DNA of 64,000 bases, taken from NCBI GenBank assembly GCA_964532385.1, contig CAZHHW010000003.1, positions 11,980 to 75,979 of the forward strand. The letters run 5' to 3'. Shown piece by piece: positions 16,786-25,504 of this stretch. The stretch's first letter is position 1. Each line of letters begins with the position of its first letter. The stretch comes from UBA6921 sp964532385 (GTDB taxonomy: Bacteria > Pseudomonadota > Gammaproteobacteria > SG8-11). The notes under the pieces were generated by a model, which ran no database searches, was not told the DNA's origin, and saw only the letters and a program-made list of their open reading frames with translations. A program made the translations under genes and the position numbers.

Positions 16786-18786
16786 TCAATGCACTGTCGA
16801 GGTGGTGAAATGGCCTTGTTCAGCGATACGCGACGCATCTGTTTGCGTGGCAGCGGCGGCGACTGTGGTTTCAATAGGCAGCACAACGGTGAAGACCGAA
16901 CCTTGACCCGGCGCGGTTTCAACAAAAATATCGCCGCCCAGTAATATGCACAGGTTTTTACTAATGGCAAGACCGAGGCCAGTACCGCCAAAGCGGCGTG
17001 TTGTAGAACTGTCGCCTTGCACAAACGAATGAAACAGGCGCGCGGATTGTTCCGGAGTCATCCCGATGCCGCTGTCGCGGATTTCAAATTCGATCCAGTC
17101 GCGATGTTCCACATTGAAGCGTTGCACGGTGAGTCGTACGGTACCGTTCGCCGTGAATTTGAAGGCATTGCTGAGCAGATTAATGATGATCTGACGTAAA
17201 CGGACAATATCCGACACCATCGACCCCAAGGCATCTGCGTACGTTACTTCGAAACGGTTGTGATGTGTGGCGATCAAGGGTTGGATGGTGCTTTGAACCT
17301 GATTCAAGACCTCCATGATGTTGACATTTTCCAGATGCAGATCGATTTTCCCCGCCTCGATTTTCGACAAGTCGAGAATGTTGTTGATCAAGCTCAAAAG
17401 ATGATGCCCGGCAATTTTGATGCGCTCCAAATCGGTGACGCAACCCTGCACTTTGCTCATTTCAGCGTCTTCTTGCAGCATTTCCGAGTAGCCGATGATG
17501 GCGTTAAGCGGGGTGCGTAATTCGTGCGACATGGTGGCCAGGAAATGACTTTTGGCGATGCTGGCCTGGTTCGCCTGCAGCGCGGTTTTAGCCAGCATCT
17601 GATTGGTGAGACGCAAATCCCGGGTGCTGCGATTGACCCGCTGTTGCAGACTTTCATTCAATGCTGCGATTTCTTGTTGTGAGGTCAGCAGGCTGTTTTG
17701 AGATTCTTCCAGCTCATGAATACGGCTGTCCAGGCTTTGCGCCATGGCATTGAATTCTTGTGCTAATGCAGCAAGCTCAGAGCTTGGGGGTACCTCGAAG
17801 CGTACATTGCGTTCGCCGCGGGCAATACGTGCCATACCGTCATGAAACCGTTGCAACGGCCGCGTGGTAACACGCGAAAATATCAACACCGACACCACCG
17901 TAAACGTCGCCGCAAGGAAGAAAACCAGGATGTATTTTTGGATCATTCGATCCAGGGGTGCCAAGGCTTCCGCAGTGGGCAATTCGACAATTTCCCACCA
18001 GTCGTTATCGGCGTCATAAGAGCTCACGCCCAAGACTTCGGTGCCCTGAAAACTGCGGTAGGTCAAAATATCGCTGGATTCCCCATGGGTCAGCAATGCG
18101 GCAGGTACTTGAGTTTCACTAATCTTTAAACCTTTCAAGACCAGGCTTTGATCCGCGTGACCGATCAAAGCATACTTCGAGTCCACGACATAGGCATAAC
18201 CGCTGTGGCCAATGTGTTGTTGTTGCACGAGCTCCCATAGCGCCTTGAGATTAATCACCATGGTGATCACTCCGGTGGTGTTGCCGGGTGGTCCGACCGG
18301 GAAACTTGCACGTAAAATTGGTTCTAGGTATTGCGAAAATTCGATCGTGGAATAGCCCGGCTTTCCTGAAAATCCGCGCTGCACCAGCGCGTCGGAGCGG
18401 ACATCACGCAGATCGCTGTCCGCATATCCATGGATGCGAGACAGGCGGATTTTCTCACGGCCGGTGGGGGCAACTAGACTAATTTCCTCGATCTCGAGCC
18501 GGTCGCGTAATAACTGGTTGAATAAATAAGTGGTGTCTTGATCATTCAAATGCACGCCCTGAATCAGGTCGGCGACAACCCGGGTTTGCAGATTAATGGG
18601 GCTGAAAAAATTGCCGATGGTGGTCTGCACGCGCAACGCGGATTCATGCAATTGGCTGCGGATCGAGTTGGTCAATTCCTGACGCGAACTTTGATAGGTG
18701 ATGGTTCCCCACACCCCGATGGATATTAACTCCAGTGCCAGCACCAGCAGGATGATGCGGCTTGCGAGAGTTCGGGCGCGCAGCAT
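16786..18786 (-). CDS. Membrane histidine kinase with cache-type sensor, HAMP, HisKA and HATPase
   Basis: 666 residues. TM1 at about 10-32 (IILLVLALELISIGVWG), a periplasmic region of about 250 residues with cache-like features (GREKIRL, TTGVITMVINLKALWELV), and TM2 near 285 (YILVFFLAATFTVVSVLIF). HAMP follows, then a coiled coil and the H-box ATMSHELRTPLNAIIGYSEML with His421. The ATPase shows NLLSNAFKF, GIGMTPEQ and GGTGLGLAISK. No receiver domain. Its start lies 9 bp after the stop of the substrate-binding lipoprotein gene, so the lipoprotein may deliver a ligand to the sensor. The cognate regulator is not adjacent. Confidence 0.88.
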   Translation of the reverse strand: MLRARTLASRIILLVLALELISIGVWGTITYQSSRQELTNSIRSQLHESALRVQTTIGNFFSPINLQTRVVADLIQGVHLNDQDTTYLFNQLLRDRLEIEEISLVAPTGREKIRLSRIHGYADSDLRDVRSDALVQRGFSGKPGYSTIEFSQYLEPILRASFPVGPPGNTTGVITMVINLKALWELVQQQHIGHSGYAYVVDSKYALIGHADQSLVLKGLKISETQVPAALLTHGESSDILTYRSFQGTEVLGVSSYDADNDWWEIVELPTAEALAPLDRMIQKYILVFFLAATFTVVSVLIFSRVTTRPLQRFHDGMARIARGERNVRFEVPPSSELAALAQEFNAMAQSLDSRIHELEESQNSLLTSQQEIAALNESLQQRVNRSTRDLRLTNQMLAKTALQANQASIAKSHFLATMSHELRTPLNAIIGYSEMLQEDAEMSKVQGCVTDLERIKIAGHHLLSLINNILDLSKIEAGKIDLHLENVNIMEVLNQVQSTIQPLIATHHNRFEVTYADALGSMVSDIVRLRQIIINLLSNAFKFTANGTVRLTVQRFNVEHRDWIEFEIRDSGIGMTPEQSARLFHSFVQGDSSTTRRFGGTGLGLAISKNLCILLGGDIFVETAPGQGSVFTVVLPIETTVAAAATQTDASRIAEQGHFTTSTVH

Positions 18787-18795
18787 CTTCTCAGA

Positions 18796-19788
18796 TCACT
18801 CGATGATCTCGGTGAGTTGGCTGCGCACCAGCGCGGGCAGTTCGAATCCGAGTTTTTTTAGTGCGCTTTGATTCACGCTGTATTCGTACTTGGTCGGAAC
18901 TTCGAACGGGTTGTTGCTTGCCGGGGTGCCACCTAGAATTTTTTGCGCCAGGCGCGCGCCTTGACGGCCTAGCTCGGTGAACGGCGCGCCGTAACTTGCT
19001 AATGCTCCGGCTTGTAACATGGTACGGGAGTGCGCCATGACCGGAATTTTCAGCCGATCAGCGTTGGGCAAGATCACATTCTTAAGCTCGTTATCGATCG
19101 GTGCCGTCGGCACCAACAACATCGCATCGACCTCACCGGGTTGCAGCGCTTCCATCGCTTGCTTGATTTCATCGGGCTTTGTGACCGCACGTTCCACGAT
19201 CTGAATACCGCGCTTGCCGGCTTCGTCGCGTGCATGTTGCAGACCGATGGCGGAAGGTTCGATTTTCGGGTTGTAGAGAATCAACACGCGTTTCAGCGCG
19301 GGGATGAGATCGTACATTAATTCGATGCGTTTGCTCGATAGTTCCGCATTCAAATTATCGATACCTGTAACGTTCCAGCCCGGGTTGCGCCGGTCGGCGA
19401 CGAATTTACGCTCAATGATGGCGTTAATGTAAAGCACCAGCACCGGAGTTTTCGCCTTGGTTTTTTCCAGTTGCACCTTTATTTCTTCGGCTTCAAGTCC
19501 ACCTGCCGCCACCAACAGATCGAGTGGTTGCGCCAGCAGTTGCTCAGTCAACGGCTTGAGTTGTTTCGGATCGTTGTTTGAGTTGAGCTCCGTGACGAGC
19601 AGATTTTTTCCAACTTCAAATCCAAGTGTTTTCATTTCTTCCAGAAAGCCATTTCTCAACGGCACGCGCGACTCGCCGTGTAACAGAATACCGATGTGTT
19701 TAGGTGCGGACTGTTGGCTGCAACCGGTCAGCACGGCCAGTAGCATGAATACGAAACAAACTAGCTTTGTAGTATCGAACATGGGCAT
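18796..19788 (-). CDS. ABC-type substrate-binding lipoprotein (ABC_sub_bind family)
   Basis: 330 residues with a lipoprotein signal ending LLAVLTGCSQQ. The mature part begins HIGILLHGESRVPLRNGFLEEM and continues with LLVAAGGLEAEEIK, VLILYNPKIEPSA and PVMAHSRTMLQAGALASYG, the pattern of the TrpX-like PF04392 family of periplasmic binding proteins. No permease or ATPase gene is nearby. Instead it is directly followed by a cache histidine kinase gene, which suggests a ligand-binding co-sensor rather than a transport component. The ligand is unknown; some relatives bind aromatic amino acids. Confidence 0.85.
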   Translation of the reverse strand: MPMFDTTKLVCFVFMLLAVLTGCSQQSAPKHIGILLHGESRVPLRNGFLEEMKTLGFEVGKNLLVTELNSNNDPKQLKPLTEQLLAQPLDLLVAAGGLEAEEIKVQLEKTKAKTPVLVLYINAIIERKFVADRRNPGWNVTGIDNLNAELSSKRIELMYDLIPALKRVLILYNPKIEPSAIGLQHARDEAGKRGIQIVERAVTKPDEIKQAMEALQPGEVDAMLLVPTAPIDNELKNVILPNADRLKIPVMAHSRTMLQAGALASYGAPFTELGRQGARLAQKILGGTPASNNPFEVPTKYEYSVNQSALKKLGFELPALVRSQLTEIIE

Positions 19789-19858
19789 GATCTCGATTGT
19801 TTTGATAGTTAGGTCATATCGACTTTGACTCTATCGGCACAGATCGTAATGACATGAC

Positions 19859-19890
19859 AAAAAAAGGGGCGCCACCGTCGGTGCCGCCCC
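19859..19890 (-). terminator. Intrinsic terminator downstream of the haloperoxidase gene
   Basis: Read on the minus strand: GGGGCGGCACC-gac-GGTGGCGCCCC followed by seven T. It lies about 50 bp after the haloperoxidase stop. Confidence 0.88.
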
Positions 19891-19938
19891 TGGTAACTTG
19901 TCGCGTGCGGGAAGGGCCACAACGCAATTTAATTTGTA

Positions 19939-21660
19939 CTAAATGTTAATTGTTGTGCCGTCGAACTTGGTCAGCGAAAAACCCGCGCACGGTTCGATGT
20001 AGCCCTCGCGCGCATCGCGTAACAACTCGATGGCGATGGCCTCGCCCATCAGCATGCTGTTGATGGTGTCGGAACGCCAATGCACACCCGCCGTGTCGCG
20101 GCCGATGGCGATGTTGCAGGCCAGCTTGGTGATCTCATTGCCGAGCGTCAGCGGTGCGCCGGTCCACGGCACCAGCGACAGCCCATCGTCGGACGCGAAC
20201 GAGGGGCTAGGAATCACAAACGCTTCATTGAACAAGGCTTTGAGAATGGTGCTGCAGGCACCGGCGATGGCGGCATGCCCCGACGGGTACGCCGGATGCA
20301 GCGGTACGCCTTCGGGGTATTGCTGGGCCAGCAAGTAGGTGCCTTGTTTTGAAAACACCCGGCTCACCGCATTCGAGTTCAACACATCGCCATGAATCGG
20401 ATAACTTGCGGCGCCGATGATGTGATTGTGCACACGGCCGCCGAATTTTTCCGGCCGGATGCGGCGATGCAAGATCCATTTGTGGTACCACGCGGCGGTT
20501 TGCGCGATGCGTCCGGCACGTGTGACCAAGTCAAACATGTGGTGCGGACCAAACGTGCCATGCCCGTGCTGCGTAGGATGGCCGTTGTACGGATTGGCCA
20601 AGTCATAGGGCGCGCCGTATTTGCGCAAGATCATCACCCCGGCGTCCATGTAAGGCTGGAACAACATGTCGCGGCCGACGAACTCGCCCATGTCGCGTCC
20701 GCAGCGCACGTAGCGTTTCACGGAGTCGTTGATCTTGGTGGTGTTGACGAAGCCGTTTTGCGCGGCCAGCCAGCTGGAGTAATCGGTGAGATAGTCCTGA
20801 CCGGCCGGTGCAGTCAGAATTTGTGGCTTGATAACATACGGCCCGTACTGCAGGTCGGGGAACAAGAGTTGTGAAATAAACGGCCCGCCCAGGCTACCCG
20901 CAAACCCGGAACGGAAAATCGTGTTGGGCGTGACCACGCCGCCTTCTTTTGGTCCGCGAAACACCGACAGGTTCGACAAGTCGGCGCAGGCCGCGGCGAT
21001 CAGCGGATCGCTGGCGTACTGCGACAAGGGCACATCGCGCGTCAGCGCATGCCAATACATCTCGACCATTTCACCGGCGGTTTCCGCGCTGGCGAAAGTC
21101 GGCGCGGGTGGCAACGGTATGTTTTGCGCGTCCGGCCCGAAGTAGTCAATCGACCACAAACTGCTGATGTTGCGGAAGGTCGCCCGGTTGGGGTTGGGAT
21201 TGCCCATCGGAATCTGCTTCATCAATTCCCAGTCGCCGGTGTCGATGGCGTGGGTATAAATCGAGTACGCCGTGAGATCGACTTCGCCCAGGCTGTTGTG
21301 CGGCATGCCTTTGGTAAAGCTGGCGAGACGGTTGGCGTAACGCGCGTCGTCGCCATTGCTAACATTGGGCACCAACGGCAAATCTTTATAGTACTGGGCA
21401 ACATCTTTGCGCAGTTTATAAACTTGCTGCTGACGGTCTGCGCCGCTCACTGCCGTTACCGGTATGCCGTCGAAAACATTACTGGCCTCGGCCTCCGGTG
21501 CGGCCACCAAGGCAGCAGCGCCGCTCAAGCCGCCTGCAAATCCCGCCGTGGTTAAACCTCTTAGGGTGTTCAAAAATTCACGTCGTTGCGGTGATGCAGG
21601 CAGGGAGTTAGAGATTTGAGAATCGTCGTGTGCGCTGTTTACAATCGTCTTATCTGACAT
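19939..21660 (-). CDS. Vanadium-dependent haloperoxidase, Tat-exported
   Basis: 573 residues from the ATG at 21660; the frame is open further upstream without family sequence. A Tat-type signal (RREFLNTLRGLTTAGFAGG) predicts export of the folded protein. Vanadate-binding and catalytic residues are all visible: KWILHRRIRPE (Lys394, Arg402), HPAYPSGHA (His455, PSGH ending at His462), and RDTAGVHWRSD (Arg521, His527). The Lys-x7-Arg spacing and the His seven residues before the PSGH His match the algal/cyanobacterial bromoperoxidase type rather than fungal chloroperoxidase. Such enzymes oxidise halide with peroxide to hypohalous acid. Monocistronic, with its own terminator. Confidence 0.88.
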   Translation of the reverse strand: MSDKTIVNSAHDDSQISNSLPASPQRREFLNTLRGLTTAGFAGGLSGAAALVAAPEAEASNVFDGIPVTAVSGADRQQQVYKLRKDVAQYYKDLPLVPNVSNGDDARYANRLASFTKGMPHNSLGEVDLTAYSIYTHAIDTGDWELMKQIPMGNPNPNRATFRNISSLWSIDYFGPDAQNIPLPPAPTFASAETAGEMVEMYWHALTRDVPLSQYASDPLIAAACADLSNLSVFRGPKEGGVVTPNTIFRSGFAGSLGGPFISQLLFPDLQYGPYVIKPQILTAPAGQDYLTDYSSWLAAQNGFVNTTKINDSVKRYVRCGRDMGEFVGRDMLFQPYMDAGVMILRKYGAPYDLANPYNGHPTQHGHGTFGPHHMFDLVTRAGRIAQTAAWYHKWILHRRIRPEKFGGRVHNHIIGAASYPIHGDVLNSNAVSRVFSKQGTYLLAQQYPEGVPLHPAYPSGHAAIAGACSTILKALFNEAFVIPSPSFASDDGLSLVPWTGAPLTLGNEITKLACNIAIGRDTAGVHWRSDTINSMLMGEAIAIELLRDAREGYIEPCAGFSLTKFDGTTINI

Positions 21661-21965
21661 CCGACACCTCGATAGATAGTTGTTTATGATGGTTGTTATC
21701 AGAGGCCGTCCATTGCGTCCCGGCATGCACCGGAGATTTCGAGTAATCGTAGGAGGGAAGCGCGAGAGCCGCCCGCTAGAACGCCCGCCGGACACTCGAA
21801 TATCGCCGCGGCGGATGCGCGCAGCCTTGTGCAAAGACTGCGTAAAGAAGCACTAAAGTTACGGATTTTTGCAGTACAAGGCAACGACTGAATGCACCCG
21901 CGTGTTTAGATAAAGTCTTAACCGCGACCTTGTGGGAAGCATGCAGAAAATGCAGCGGAATCTAA
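21661..21965. other. 305-bp intergenic region upstream of the haloperoxidase gene
   Basis: Contains no convincing ORF or RNA. It must hold the haloperoxidase promoter on the minus strand, but I could not pick convincing -35 and -10 boxes. Purine-rich AGGAGGGAAG at about 21751 is on the plus strand and not linked to a gene. Confidence 0.5.
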
Positions 21966-23240
21966 TCAGGGAGTTGCAGCGCCATCGACTTTTTTCTCCA
22001 GCACCGCGCCATAAAAACCGTCAGTGCCATGGAGGTGGGGAAACAGCCGTAAATCCAGACCCGGCATGGTCAACGGAATCTGCAAGCGCGCCAAAATATC
22101 ATTGACCGGCACATGCATAAACTCGGAATGCTGGAGTAAAAAGGCCTCGACGATGGTTTCGTTCTCCGCCCGTAGCAGGCTGCAGGTTGCATACACCAGG
22201 CGCCCGCCGGGTTTCACCAGGGTTGCAGCCGCGTCCAGAATTTCGCTTTGCTGGGCGGCCAGCGTAGGCAAGTCGAGCTCACGCCATTTGGTATCGGGGT
22301 TGCGCCGCAACGTGCCGGTGCCGGAACAGGGTGCGTCGACCAGCACGCGATGAATGGTGCCGCGCAGGCGTTTGACCTGCGGGTCACGCGCATTTTTGAT
22401 TAATTGCGCGCGCACATTGCTCAAACCCGCGCGGCGCACACGCGGCTTGAGGCGTTCCAGCCGGTGCTCGTGTACATCGAAGGCATACAGCGCGCCGGTG
22501 TTGTTCATCAAGTTGCCCAGATGCAGGGTTTTACCGCCGCCGCCGGCGCAGAAATCCACCACACGTTCTTTTGGTTGTGGTTCCAGTAAAAGAGACAATA
22601 ACTGACTCCCTTCGTCCTGCACTTCGAACCGCCCGCTTTGAAACGCGGGCGTTGCGAACAGCGGTTTGCGATCCGCGCGGCGTAAGCCTTGCGGAGCATA
22701 GGGGGTGATTTGCGCGGCGTAATCTTCGGTGGCCAGCTCGGCCTGCAATTGTTCGCGCGTGGTCTTGAGTGTATTGACGCGTAAGTCCACCAGAGCAGGC
22801 CGATTGAGTGCCTCGGCCAGTTGCAAGGCGTCCTGCTCGTTGAATTGTTGCAGCAGGCATTCCCACAACCAATCCGGCAAATTCGAGCGCACAGCCACAG
22901 GCAGTGCGGCGATGTCCGCCGTTTCGAGGCGCTGCATCAAGCCACGCACACGGCCATGACGGTCCAGCCGCAGCACCGCTTCGGCGTTCATGCCGTCGTA
23001 CATCCGCAGGTAAGCGGCAATTAATTCTTCGGTTACATTGCCTTCGCCGCACAAGGTTTGCAAAACGCGCTTGTTGCGCAAACAGCCGTACACGGTTTCG
23101 GCGACATAGCCGCGGTCATGGCTGCCCATTTCGCGGTGTGCGCGAAAATACTGCTCCATGCGCTTGTCGGCCGGAGTGCGGCCCGTCAAAATGAGGCGCA
23201 GCAACTCACAGGCAAGTTCAAAGTGGGCGGGGCGAAACAT
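21966..23240 (-). CDS. RsmB/NOP-family RNA m5C methyltransferase
   Basis: 424 residues. An N-terminal helical NusB-like region (HDRGYVAETVYGCLRN) is followed by a SAM-dependent Rossmann domain: VVDFCAGGGGKTLHL as motif I, then VLVDAPCSGTGTLRRNP with Cys305 and LVYATCSLL with catalytic Cys353. The two-cysteine mechanism is typical of 5-methylcytosine RNA enzymes such as RsmB, which modifies C967 of 16S rRNA. It is not in the usual fmt-rsmB-trkA neighbourhood and is closest to the general RsmB-like group, so the exact target is uncertain. Confidence 0.85.
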   Translation of the reverse strand: MFRPAHFELACELLRLILTGRTPADKRMEQYFRAHREMGSHDRGYVAETVYGCLRNKRVLQTLCGEGNVTEELIAAYLRMYDGMNAEAVLRLDRHGRVRGLMQRLETADIAALPVAVRSNLPDWLWECLLQQFNEQDALQLAEALNRPALVDLRVNTLKTTREQLQAELATEDYAAQITPYAPQGLRRADRKPLFATPAFQSGRFEVQDEGSQLLSLLLEPQPKERVVDFCAGGGGKTLHLGNLMNNTGALYAFDVHEHRLERLKPRVRRAGLSNVRAQLIKNARDPQVKRLRGTIHRVLVDAPCSGTGTLRRNPDTKWRELDLPTLAAQQSEILDAAATLVKPGGRLVYATCSLLRAENETIVEAFLLQHSEFMHVPVNDILARLQIPLTMPGLDLRLFPHLHGTDGFYGAVLEKKVDGAATP

Positions 23241-23337
23241 GAGTGTGAGTCCGTTTAGTGCTGCGCAATGCGGCGCTCATCTTACTTGAAAAGCATGCGC
23301 ATGAGCGCATGGTGGTGGATATTTTAAAGAGGTGTTT

Positions 23338-23958
23338 ATGGGGCATTCGTTGCGTGGGTGGTTGCTGGCCGCATGCGCGGGTTTTAGCCAGGCGGATTTT
23401 GCCGCGGAGGGCAACGCCGCTGCCGGCAAAGGAAAATCGGCGCTGTGTCAGAGTTGTCATGGGGTGAATGGCAAAAGCGGCGATCCGACCGTGCCGCATC
23501 TGGCGGGCCAGCATTTCGAGTACATTCTCAAACAGATTTACGATTTTCAAATGGCGAATCGCAGCGACCCGCGTATGAGTCCCATCGCGCATAGCCTGGA
23601 TAATATGCAAGATGTGCGCGACATCGCTGCGTATTTTTCAACGCAGCCCACCATGCGCGGCACGTTGGGCAAAAACGCACAAGTGCAGCGCGGTAGCGAC
23701 ATTTACAACCACGGTATTCCCGCACGCGGTATTGGCTCATGCGCGCAATGCCATGGCCCCAACGGCAAAGGCAGTACCCAAGGCATGGCGTTGTTTCCGG
23801 TGATCGGCGGGCAAAGCAAAACATATCTGCTCAAGCAGTTCGAGGACTTCAAAACCGAAAAGCGTAATACCGACCCCTCCGGAGTGATGGTGGGATTGAG
23901 TAAGCAGCTTAAAAAAGAGGAGTGGGACGCTGTTGCGGAATATCTGGCCGGAATGTAG
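23338..23958 (+). CDS. Diheme cytochrome c4-like protein
   Basis: 206 residues from ATG 23338, after AAAGAGG. A signal peptide (HSLRGWLLAACAGFSQADFAA) is followed by two c-type haem motifs, CQSCH near residue 39 and CAQCH near 135. Each has a later methionine region (DPRMSPIAH and GVMVGLSKQL), and the duplicated layout of two class I cytochrome domains is that of cytochrome c4. It would carry electrons in the periplasm towards a terminal oxidase. The next gene, a monohaem cytochrome, overlaps its last 26 bases. Confidence 0.88.
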   Translation: MGHSLRGWLLAACAGFSQADFAAEGNAAAGKGKSALCQSCHGVNGKSGDPTVPHLAGQHFEYILKQIYDFQMANRSDPRMSPIAHSLDNMQDVRDIAAYFSTQPTMRGTLGKNAQVQRGSDIYNHGIPARGIGSCAQCHGPNGKGSTQGMALFPVIGGQSKTYLLKQFEDFKTEKRNTDPSGVMVGLSKQLKKEEWDAVAEYLAGM

Positions 23959-24388
23959 TGCGGTTTTATGCGTCTTATTGTTGAGCGCGTGTGGACCGCG
24001 CTCAACCGCGGTAAGCGTCGATCCCGATAACACGGCGCTGGTGCAGCAAGGACAGCCGCTGTACCAAACGCATTGCGCGCGTTGCCATGGCGCGAATCTC
24101 GAAGGTCAGCCCGAATGGCGTATCCGCAAGACCGACGGACGTCTGCCTGCACCGCCGCACGACGGCAGCGGCCACACTTGGCATCATCCCACGCCGGTGC
24201 TGGTGGAGATTATAAAGTTCGGTCTGGTGCCGCCACATGCGCCGGAGGGGTATGTCAGCGACATGCCGGCGTTCAAAGACACGCTGAGCGATGCACAGAT
24301 AGCCGCGGTGTTGTCATTTATCCAGAGCCGCTGGAACGCCGAAGTGCGCAGTTTCCGCCGCGACAATAAACTCGATGCCGCGCAATAA
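23933..24388 (+). CDS. Monohaem cytochrome c lipoprotein
   Basis: 151 residues if translation begins at TTG 23933. That start lies inside the preceding cytochrome gene and gives a lipoprotein signal VLCVLLLSACGP. The haem motif is CARCHGANLEGQ, and the axial methionine is probably in YVSDMPAFKDTLSD, followed by QIAAVLSFIQSRW, a class I cytochrome c C-terminal helix. WRIRKTDGRLPAPPHDGSGHTWHH resembles periplasmic cytochromes associated with copper or respiratory complexes. No ATG fits the lipoprotein signal, so a TTG start coupled to the upstream gene is inferred. Confidence 0.8.
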   Translation: MRNIWPECSAVLCVLLLSACGPRSTAVSVDPDNTALVQQGQPLYQTHCARCHGANLEGQPEWRIRKTDGRLPAPPHDGSGHTWHHPTPVLVEIIKFGLVPPHAPEGYVSDMPAFKDTLSDAQIAAVLSFIQSRWNAEVRSFRRDNKLDAAQ

Positions 24389-24403
24389 GCGGCGGATGGC
24401 GCT

Positions 24404-24826
24404 ATGACCCTCATTGCGATTGCTCCGGGCGTGCGCGTCGACGACAGCACATTTGAATTCAACTTCATTCGCGCCTCGGGGCCGGGCGGCCAAAATGTCA
24501 ACAAGGTGGCGACCGCGGTGCAGTTGCGCTACGACACCACCGGATTGCCCGCGGATGTGCAGCGCCGTTTACCGGCGTTCGCCGGCAAACGGCTGACCGC
24601 CGAAGGCATGCTGATCATCGATGCGCGCCGTCACCGCACGCAGGAACGCAATCGCGCCGACGCGGTGGAACGTCTGCTCGAAGTGTTGCGCCGCGCGGCT
24701 GAAAAACCCAAGCCGCGAGTCAAAACCAAACCCAGCAAAGCTTCCATACAGAGGCGTCACGATGCCAAGCGCGAACGTGGAACGCTCAAAAGGCGACGGC
24801 ATAAAGCGGGTGATCGGGATGAATAA
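24404..24826 (+). CDS. arfB: Alternative ribosome-rescue factor ArfB (peptidyl-tRNA hydrolase)
   Basis: 140 residues. The class I release-factor catalytic motif GPGGQNVNKVATAV (GGQ at 28-30) comes near the N-terminus with no codon-recognition domain. The C-terminal tail is basic and probably disordered (KPKPRVKTKPSKASIQRRHDAK, then RGTLKRRRHK), entering the empty mRNA channel. This layout and length match ArfB/YaeJ, which frees ribosomes stalled on truncated mRNA. It lies 15 bp after the cytochrome gene stop and may share its transcript. Confidence 0.93.
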   Translation: MTLIAIAPGVRVDDSTFEFNFIRASGPGGQNVNKVATAVQLRYDTTGLPADVQRRLPAFAGKRLTAEGMLIIDARRHRTQERNRADAVERLLEVLRRAAEKPKPRVKTKPSKASIQRRHDAKRERGTLKRRRHKAGDRDE

Positions 24827-24912
24827 CGCCCGGTGTTCCACCGCATCGTCGCGTTGATTTTCCTATGTTATGTTACGCGCTCATACTTTTTAGCCTACAC
24901 AGGATTGAAGCC

Positions 24913-25503
24913 ATGCGTGTGATACAAGGTTGGTCGGCAAGTGTTATTGCGGTTCTGATGCTGTTGACCGGTTGCGGGGTCAATAACATTCCCACCTATG
25001 ATGAGGCGGCTACGGCGGCGTGGAGTCAGGTATTGAATCAATATCAGCGCCGCGCCGATCTGGTGCCTAATCTGGTCGAGACCGTTAAAGGCTTTGCGCG
25101 GCAGGAGCAGGAAGTGCTTACACAAGTCGTGGAAGCGCGCTCCAAGGTCGGCAGCATGCAGGTTCCTAAAGACATTCTCACTAATCCCCAGGCCTTCCAG
25201 CAATTTCAGAAAAATCAGGATCAACTCGGCTCGGCATTGTCGCGTTTGCTGGTGGTGGTGGAAAAATATCCCGAACTGAAATCGAATCAGAACTTTTTAA
25301 CCTTGCAATCGCAGCTCGAAGGCACCGAGAACCGTATTGCCGTCGCGCGCAAGGATTACATCGAAGCGGTGCAGCGTTACAACACCGAAATCCGCACTTT
25401 CCCCGGCCGCATCTGGAAGGGCATTTTGTATTCCGACATGCAGGCCAAACAGAACTTCAGCGCACCCGAGTCGGTCCAGGAAGCGCCCAAGGTGAAATTC
25501 TGA
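24913..25503 (+). CDS. LemA family protein
   Basis: 196 residues from ATG 24913, with a lipoprotein-like signal VLMLLTGCGVNN. The LemA core is clear: AWSQVLNQYQRRADLVPNLVETVKGFA, then VVEARSKVGSM, YPELKSNQNFLTLQSQLEGTENRIAVARKDY, and IRTFPGRIWKGILY. LemA proteins are membrane-anchored helical bundles of unsettled function, frequently paired with TPM-domain proteins, exactly as here. The lipid anchor is less usual than the N-terminal membrane helix of many homologues. The next frame opens one base after the stop. Confidence 0.9.
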   Translation: MRVIQGWSASVIAVLMLLTGCGVNNIPTYDEAATAAWSQVLNQYQRRADLVPNLVETVKGFARQEQEVLTQVVEARSKVGSMQVPKDILTNPQAFQQFQKNQDQLGSALSRLLVVVEKYPELKSNQNFLTLQSQLEGTENRIAVARKDYIEAVQRYNTEIRTFPGRIWKGILYSDMQAKQNFSAPESVQEAPKVKF

Positions 25504-25504
25504 A

